From positions 70,188-134,187 of the forward strand of contig CAZSDK010000009.1 in NCBI GenBank assembly GCA_964605655.1: DNA of 64,000 bases, in the 5' to 3' direction. Within the stretch, counting starts at the first letter, position 1; each line of letters begins with the position of its first letter. The notes below the pieces were generated by a model. The model saw only the letters and a program-made list of their open reading frames with translations, had not been told where the DNA came from and made no database searches. This document shows, piece after piece, positions 59,182 through 64,000 of the stretch. The DNA comes from JAKLIX01 sp964605655. Lineage in GTDB: Bacteria; Bacteroidota; Bacteroidia; Bacteroidales; CAIXZF01. The position numbers and the translations under genes are program-made.

Positions 59182-60270
59182 ATGAAAACAAAGAAAGAAA
59201 TCGAGGGGATCCCCCTCACACACACCGATTCACATCTGCGAGTAAATGTGAATGTTAGCAAATTACATCATTTGCTAATTGTCGTGATGTTGATTATTCC
59301 CTTTTCTATTAGCCTCCATTCCGCGACTGTAACTGCTGGTGCGAAGCTCTTCGGGACCCCATACAAAATCTGTCGGTATGCCGACCTGTATTTGTTTGCC
59401 AATGGATCCGACCCAAATGGTACCTATCAATGGTCAGGTCCAAATAATTTTGCATCAAACCAACAAAATCCTGCTATTTCAAACGTAAGTTTTGCAGACG
59501 AAGGAACATACTATGTTACATTTACCGATTCTCAGCAACAGACAGCCTATGATGATTTTATTGTTGAAGTCGAAGAATGCTGTTTTGAATCCAGCACACC
59601 TTCAACATACCTGACCGGGAATGTGTCAACCATTTTATCAGCCCTTTCGGGTTGGGGTATGTCTATTGAGGATCATGTGGCAGTAAATGGTATTGTTGTT
59701 GATCAGAACTTTAGCGAATTCCAATGTGTTCAGACCAGTGGGAAAGATATCGTATTGTTTGATGATATTATTGGTTATACTATTTATGTTGAGGGTGGTA
59801 ATGAAATTCAAATTGGTTGTTCACATCTTCATGGCTGTGACGGATATGTTGACATTTGTATCTATCTTGAACCGAACAGCCTCTTGTCAGCCGGTGGCGA
59901 TACCTTTGAAGATGCTACATGGATGATCTGGGCTGAGGGTTATTCCGGGGTTAAAGTATGGGATAGCCATTTTCACGCAAACGGGGTTGCCCTTGAAATT
60001 CCTCCTCCTGACGATCAATCCATTCAATACATTGATCCATGGGAGTTTTCAGGAAATGAAATAGACTGTGAAAATGACGTCTTCCTCGGGTCTTCCTGCA
60101 AATCATACGCAGGCATTGATGCGTACAACCTTGAATATCTTAGTATAGATCCCGATTATACAAACAGTTTCCATGATATGCTAAACGGCATTGTAATACA
60201 TGACTGTTATGTATCTGTTTCAAACTGCACTTTCAGCGATATTCTAACTTGGGGCACTAACTATCCCTGA
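59182..60270 (+). CDS. Secreted beta-helix protein, N-terminal part before an in-frame TGA
   Basis: A 362-residue frame with a long charged start (MKTKKEIEGIP) and one hydrophobic export segment LLIVVMLIIPFSISLHSAT. An Ig/PKD-like domain follows (TYQWSGPNNFASNQQNPA, DEGTYYVTFTDSQQQ), then the first turns of a right-handed parallel beta-helix with repeated hydrophobic strands (GIVIHDCYVSVSNCTFSDI). It ends at TGA 60268-60270 in mid-helix. The same frame continues open for 49 codons to the next ATG at 60418 and on to 62271, so this is one gene broken by a single stop codon. The TTG at 59176 is a less likely start. Confidence 0.75.
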   Translation: MKTKKEIEGIPLTHTDSHLRVNVNVSKLHHLLIVVMLIIPFSISLHSATVTAGAKLFGTPYKICRYADLYLFANGSDPNGTYQWSGPNNFASNQQNPAISNVSFADEGTYYVTFTDSQQQTAYDDFIVEVEECCFESSTPSTYLTGNVSTILSALSGWGMSIEDHVAVNGIVVDQNFSEFQCVQTSGKDIVLFDDIIGYTIYVEGGNEIQIGCSHLHGCDGYVDICIYLEPNSLLSAGGDTFEDATWMIWAEGYSGVKVWDSHFHANGVALEIPPPDDQSIQYIDPWEFSGNEIDCENDVFLGSSCKSYAGIDAYNLEYLSIDPDYTNSFHDMLNGIVIHDCYVSVSNCTFSDILTWGTNYP

Positions 60271-60417
60271 AGTGGTAATGGTATTTATTGTGAAAAAACT
60301 GTTTCCTATGGAAATACCCAGCTTGAACAGTCCGGAGCAAACCTCAATCCATCTTTTAAAGACTGCAAGACAGGAATTCATGTCATTTCATTCCCTCTTA
60401 AGTCCTCAGATAATATA

Positions 60418-62271
60418 ATGAACTCCATGGAAACAGGATACTTGTGTGAGTCAGCCCTTAATGGTAAAAGTTTGCTTATTGAAAATAACAACATTGATGC
60501 TACACACAATGGTATTTTCCTTTACCAAAACGATTTAGCAACTTTAATCAATGTCAACACCAACAATATCTCAATCTCAGATCCAGGTGGTATGGTATAT
60601 AACAGCTCAGGAATAAAAATTGAAGAGAATGGTAATTCCGCTCATAGTGAAGCAATTATTTACGATAATGTGATAGGTATTGACTACGGTTACCATGGTA
60701 TGTATATGAACGGCGCTGAAGACTACCATGTTTACAACAACACGGTCAACCTATACAATTCGGAAGTAAATTATGCCGCACTTGGCTTGTATTATTGCGA
60801 ACATGACGATGTCCATTGCAACTACTTTTACGGTTCTGCCTACGACGAATACAATGGAAGTTATTCTCCACGGGGACTGACACTGGCAAGTTCTGTCAAT
60901 AACGGTATTAAGTGTAACACGTATGACGACCTGTATTGCGCTATTAGTTTGGAGGAGAATTGTAATGGTTCTGAATTTAAGAGAAACTATTTCAACGATC
61001 ATACCTATGGGTTCAGAGCAAACGCTCAGTCTTCACTTTATAATCAGGTTGACGCAGGAAATTACTGGAATGACTGCAGCATCACCGTAGGGGCCATTAA
61101 TCAAAACAACATAGCACTCTGGCGTTTTATAACTAATGACGATTGTCCGTTTATTCCGTACAACTGGCAGGCTGCTTATACATGGTTTTCTCAGACATCA
61201 CTTAATGACCCATATGAATGTTCCAATGAGTTCGAGGATTGTGAAGTACGATGCCTTGCAATTATAGAGCCATCACCATTTAATGAGCTTGACAGCCTGA
61301 TCGTTTCCAGTGAACTAAACTTTCAAAACTTTGAACAGGAAATGAAATGGAATGTCTCCCGGAACCTGTATCAAAAAATCCTGGTAAGCGACACCGCTGA
61401 AGTGAATTCCTATTTCCTCGGTTTCGCTGATTCCTTATCCATTGAAAGTGCAGGTCAGTACCAGGACATACATAATCAAACCATTTCTTTGCAAATGGAT
61501 GAAAGTACTTTAAGCGACCTTCACCTCGTTGATAGTGTCATAAACCTGTTGTATGATTCATTGCATCAGGTAAACATCCTGTTTAATACAGCACAAAATT
61601 CAACCGATAGTGTTTTTTACCATGATTTGTTCATGACCTTGCTGAATGAAATCTACATTAACACATTCATCTCAGACTCAATTCTTTCAGACTACAACTT
61701 ACAAAAGTCGGCATTGATTTCCGATTTAATAGCTCAAAATGAGACTCTTCCCGAAGACGAGGCATTTGAACTCAATGAAAAGGCGGTGAATTCAATTTAC
61801 CTTCAGACCATAGCAAGCGGAATCGATACTCTGACCACAGCCCAAAGGTCAATCCTATCCTCAATAGCATGCCTATGTCCCGTCAGCGGTGGATTAAAGG
61901 CTGTATATACCGCCAGATCCCTTCTCTCAAAATATGACGGTTTGTATTACGATGATGCCCAGATCTGCCTGCAAGAAGGAATAAGTAAAAACAAACAGTC
62001 ACCTAAGCCTGTTTTTAAGACCCCTTCCTTCTTTGTAACACCAAACCCTGCCGTCACCTATTTGCAGGTCAGCTGGCAGGGAAGCCTTGATGAACCATGT
62101 ATCTTCAGTTTAAGGGATATTACAGGCCAGGTCGTTCAAGATGGAAACTTCATCGGAAAGAACTCACCATTTCTATTACAGTTAAGAAATGTAAGCAATG
62201 GTTTGTACATTTTACAACTGCAGACTCAAACCGGTGTTATAAAGTCATTCAAAGTTGTTATCACAAAGTGA
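60418..62271 (+). CDS. Secreted beta-helix protein, C-terminal part with T9SS tail
   Basis: A 617-residue frame in phase with the preceding part. It continues the beta-helix (LLIENNNIDATHNGIFLY, YHVYNNTVNLYNSEV, GLYYCEHDDVHCNYF). Next is a helical, Asp/Ser-rich region (about residues 290-500) and a T9SS type A tail (FVTPNPAVTYLQV, LRDITGQVVQDG, VSNGLYILQLQ, IKSFKVVITK). Alone it lacks a signal peptide and could not be exported. Reading through the TGA, the whole protein would be about 1030 residues. No carbohydrate-active site is recognised. Confidence 0.75.
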   Translation: MNSMETGYLCESALNGKSLLIENNNIDATHNGIFLYQNDLATLINVNTNNISISDPGGMVYNSSGIKIEENGNSAHSEAIIYDNVIGIDYGYHGMYMNGAEDYHVYNNTVNLYNSEVNYAALGLYYCEHDDVHCNYFYGSAYDEYNGSYSPRGLTLASSVNNGIKCNTYDDLYCAISLEENCNGSEFKRNYFNDHTYGFRANAQSSLYNQVDAGNYWNDCSITVGAINQNNIALWRFITNDDCPFIPYNWQAAYTWFSQTSLNDPYECSNEFEDCEVRCLAIIEPSPFNELDSLIVSSELNFQNFEQEMKWNVSRNLYQKILVSDTAEVNSYFLGFADSLSIESAGQYQDIHNQTISLQMDESTLSDLHLVDSVINLLYDSLHQVNILFNTAQNSTDSVFYHDLFMTLLNEIYINTFISDSILSDYNLQKSALISDLIAQNETLPEDEAFELNEKAVNSIYLQTIASGIDTLTTAQRSILSSIACLCPVSGGLKAVYTARSLLSKYDGLYYDDAQICLQEGISKNKQSPKPVFKTPSFFVTPNPAVTYLQVSWQGSLDEPCIFSLRDITGQVVQDGNFIGKNSPFLLQLRNVSNGLYILQLQTQTGVIKSFKVVITK

Positions 62272-62278
62272 GTGAGCC

Positions 62279-63886
62279 ATGAAGAGATTAATTAAAATCA
62301 GTATATTGCTCTTGAGCTTAATCATCAGTGAGTTTGCACACTCTCAAAGCTCAATTGATTATAAGAGAGATTATCAATGGTTAACCGGCTACTTCATACC
62401 TAATAATAACCCAGTCAATGGGGGAACGCTCTGGGATTTTAACAACACCAGCTCACTCACTGTTACTCCTTTTTCCTTACCAGATTATACATTAATATGG
62501 AGTAACTCGGTGATTGCCGATACCAGTGGCAGTTTTCTGTTTTCTACAAATGGCGTCCGGATTCTGGGTAAAAACCATCAAATAATCCCAGGAGGAGACA
62601 GTTTAAGTTTTGGTTATTGGGAAGTAGGATTGGGACACAATCAACATATAATTCATGGTGTTATTATCATGCCGCTACCAGGAGATGACAGCACCTATTA
62701 CGTTTTTCACGAACGAATAGATACTTTGCCCGGAGGCATAATTAATTATAAACCATTGGAGTTGCTATATTCCGTTATTCAAATCACCCCTGACGATACA
62801 AACGGTACTGTTATTACAAAAAACAACCGTATCATCACTGATACGCTGAGTTTCGGATTCGAAACAATTCGTCATGCCAACGGCAGGGATTGGTGGCTGA
62901 TTATGCCAGCGCATTATGACAATAAATTCTATACCATTCTTTTCACTCCAACCGGCATTCAGTCAGTCAGGGTTCAATACCTGCAATCGCCCTATTCATA
63001 CATATTTCCACATACTGATCAGGTAACCACGACCATATCGCAGGATGGCAGCACTTTTTTCATTGCCTCCTTCCAGGCTGATGATTGGGGAAATCCCTGG
63101 ACCGGTGGAACTGTTCCTCTGAGAGTTATCCACTTTGACCGGTGCAACGGAACACTTTACGACGAAAGAGATTTCTCCGAGACTGTCGACGGAGCTCCCA
63201 TCCTTTCATCCTGTTTATCACCAAATTCAAGATACTTATATATTGCTTATACTATCAATCCGGGCCTTCCTACCCGTACAGCAAGAATTTACCAGTATGA
63301 CCTGACAATCCCCGACTTCGGCCAATCCAGGCAGTTGATCGGAGAATATGACGGATATTACGATTCGGCAACCTGCGTACCCAATCGCCCGATGTTTCAA
63401 GGGATGAAGATAGGACCTGATAATAGAATTTATATACAAGGATGTAATACTCGTTGGATCCATGTAATCAATCAACCAGACCTGCCAGGGGATTCCTGTG
63501 ATTTTCACCAGCGAGGCCTTCTTCTTCCAACATTTGCTCTCTATTCCTTACCCCATTTCCCCAACTACCGGCTGGGGCCACTGCCGGGAACGATATGTGA
63601 TTCTTTATCAATTGGTTTGCCGGAGTCCAAAACAGATCATCCAAAAATGACTGTGTATCCCAACCCGGCTTCAGATCAACTTTTTGTCCATATGAAAGAT
63701 ACCAGAACCACAGATGTGTTTACCTGGCAAATAACGGATATCACCGGCCGTGAGGTTGCGTGTTATATGAAAAGTGATGTGGAGTTTACGATTGATGTGA
63801 GCTTGTTTTCAGAAGGAGTTTATTACCTGTCAGTATTTATTCCGGAAACAGGATGTTTTGCGAAAAAGTTTGTTATAGCTAGGTAG
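62279..63886 (+). CDS. Secreted T9SS cargo protein, paralogue of the 13-kb protein
   Basis: A 535-residue protein with signal peptide KRLIKISILLLSLIISEFAHSQ. It repeats the layout of the 13088-14626 protein: KRDYQWLTGYF, FLFSTNGVRILG, GDSLSFGYW, IRHANGRDWWLI, LSPNSRYLYIAYT and GPDNRIYIQGC, a probable WD40/PQQ-like propeller. The T9SS tail reads VYPNPASDQLFV, ITDITGREVACY and FSEGVYYLSV, and ends KKFVIAR. It follows the beta-helix gene after 7 bases and is probably co-transcribed. Function is unknown. Confidence 0.85.
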   Translation: MKRLIKISILLLSLIISEFAHSQSSIDYKRDYQWLTGYFIPNNNPVNGGTLWDFNNTSSLTVTPFSLPDYTLIWSNSVIADTSGSFLFSTNGVRILGKNHQIIPGGDSLSFGYWEVGLGHNQHIIHGVIIMPLPGDDSTYYVFHERIDTLPGGIINYKPLELLYSVIQITPDDTNGTVITKNNRIITDTLSFGFETIRHANGRDWWLIMPAHYDNKFYTILFTPTGIQSVRVQYLQSPYSYIFPHTDQVTTTISQDGSTFFIASFQADDWGNPWTGGTVPLRVIHFDRCNGTLYDERDFSETVDGAPILSSCLSPNSRYLYIAYTINPGLPTRTARIYQYDLTIPDFGQSRQLIGEYDGYYDSATCVPNRPMFQGMKIGPDNRIYIQGCNTRWIHVINQPDLPGDSCDFHQRGLLLPTFALYSLPHFPNYRLGPLPGTICDSLSIGLPESKTDHPKMTVYPNPASDQLFVHMKDTRTTDVFTWQITDITGREVACYMKSDVEFTIDVSLFSEGVYYLSVFIPETGCFAKKFVIAR

Positions 63887-63943
63887 TATTATGTTAAGCA
63901 TCAAGTGACGGATAAAGTCTTTTCAGTTAATTCTGGCCTCCTT

Positions 63944-64000
63944 TGTTGACTATTCCGATGAAACAGCGCCACTATTCCGGCGCAAACAGCGCCACCTGAA
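63944..64000. mobile_element. Possible IS21-family element terminus (tandem end repeats)
   Basis: TGTTGAC at 63944 is followed by two tandem units, CTATTCCGATGAAACAGCGCC (63950) and CTATTCCGGCGCAAACAGCGCC (63972), and the start of a third. Ends beginning TG with several repeats of about 20 bases are typical of IS21-family elements, and TTCCGG-AAACAGCGCCAC units look familiar from Bacteroidota IS21-like ends. The transposase genes would lie beyond the window. Confidence 0.45.

Noticed and set aside
60268..60270. Selenocysteine or a recoded TGA (Trp/Gly genetic code)
   Set aside because: No Sec machinery or SECIS-like hairpin is apparent, and TGA ends ordinary genes in this window (for example at 30237), so the code is standard.

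Overview
The window reads as chromosomal DNA of a member of the Bacteroidota, probably an environmental Bacteroidales-like lineage. Direct evidence: at least six secreted proteins end in a type IX secretion (T9SS) type A sorting tail; many genes are preceded by the Bacteroidota -7 element TAnnTTTG and lack Shine-Dalgarno sites; and lineage-typical families occur (GldA, HU/CCDC81-SPOR protein, GH3-like protein, Cbp1-like coiled-coil lipoprotein, zinc-less Tgt). Composition is near 50% GC by eye. The T9SS cargo regions around 13-17 kb and 59-64 kb look more A+T-rich.

Layout. 1-11.3 kb is housekeeping: a partial Na+/solute symporter, a CoA-binding protein, an RluA-type pseudouridine synthase and panB; a flavin/PNPOx-like protein; the operon hpt-adk-obg-PAP2; purE; an O-methyltransferase and M16 peptidase; gldA; metK. 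11.3-19.3 kb is accessory: transposase debris, strong palindromes, four T9SS cargo genes and three copies of a ~135-bp repeat, two of which sit directly behind cargo genes. 19.3-38 kb is again core: hutU, a Cbp1-like lipoprotein, an ECF sigma factor overlapping a glycosyltransferase gene, tgt-lptF/G, a lipoprotein, dnaK, a five-gene operon (deoxynucleoside kinase, kdsB, HU-SPOR, trmB, alkyltransferase-like), a GH3-like gene, then ispE-amn-holA.

38-48 kb holds two tandem acyl-CoA synthetases, a compact cluster that looks like deoxysugar salvage (FucP-type transporter, L-rhamnose/L-fucose-type mutarotase, SDR, and an unusual cytidylyltransferase-GHMP kinase fusion), and two overlapping paralogous polytopic membrane proteins behind purL. 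The fusion cluster is the best candidate for an undescribed system. At 51.9 kb lies tRNA-Pro(GGG) with its own promoter and terminator, followed by a MazF-type toxin-antitoxin pair and VOC proteins.

53-64 kb is repeat-rich. A TMTC-like GT-C/TPR protein is flanked by duplicated composite repeats. Beyond it lie a TPR protein, a Fic-family remnant, a FISUMP lipoprotein, a T9SS-tail remnant, a beta-helix T9SS protein interrupted by one in-frame TGA, and a paralogue of the 13-kb cargo protein. The window ends in tandem repeats resembling an IS21-family terminus. Short tandem arrays (7/8-bp and 13-bp units) fill several gaps next to gene ends.
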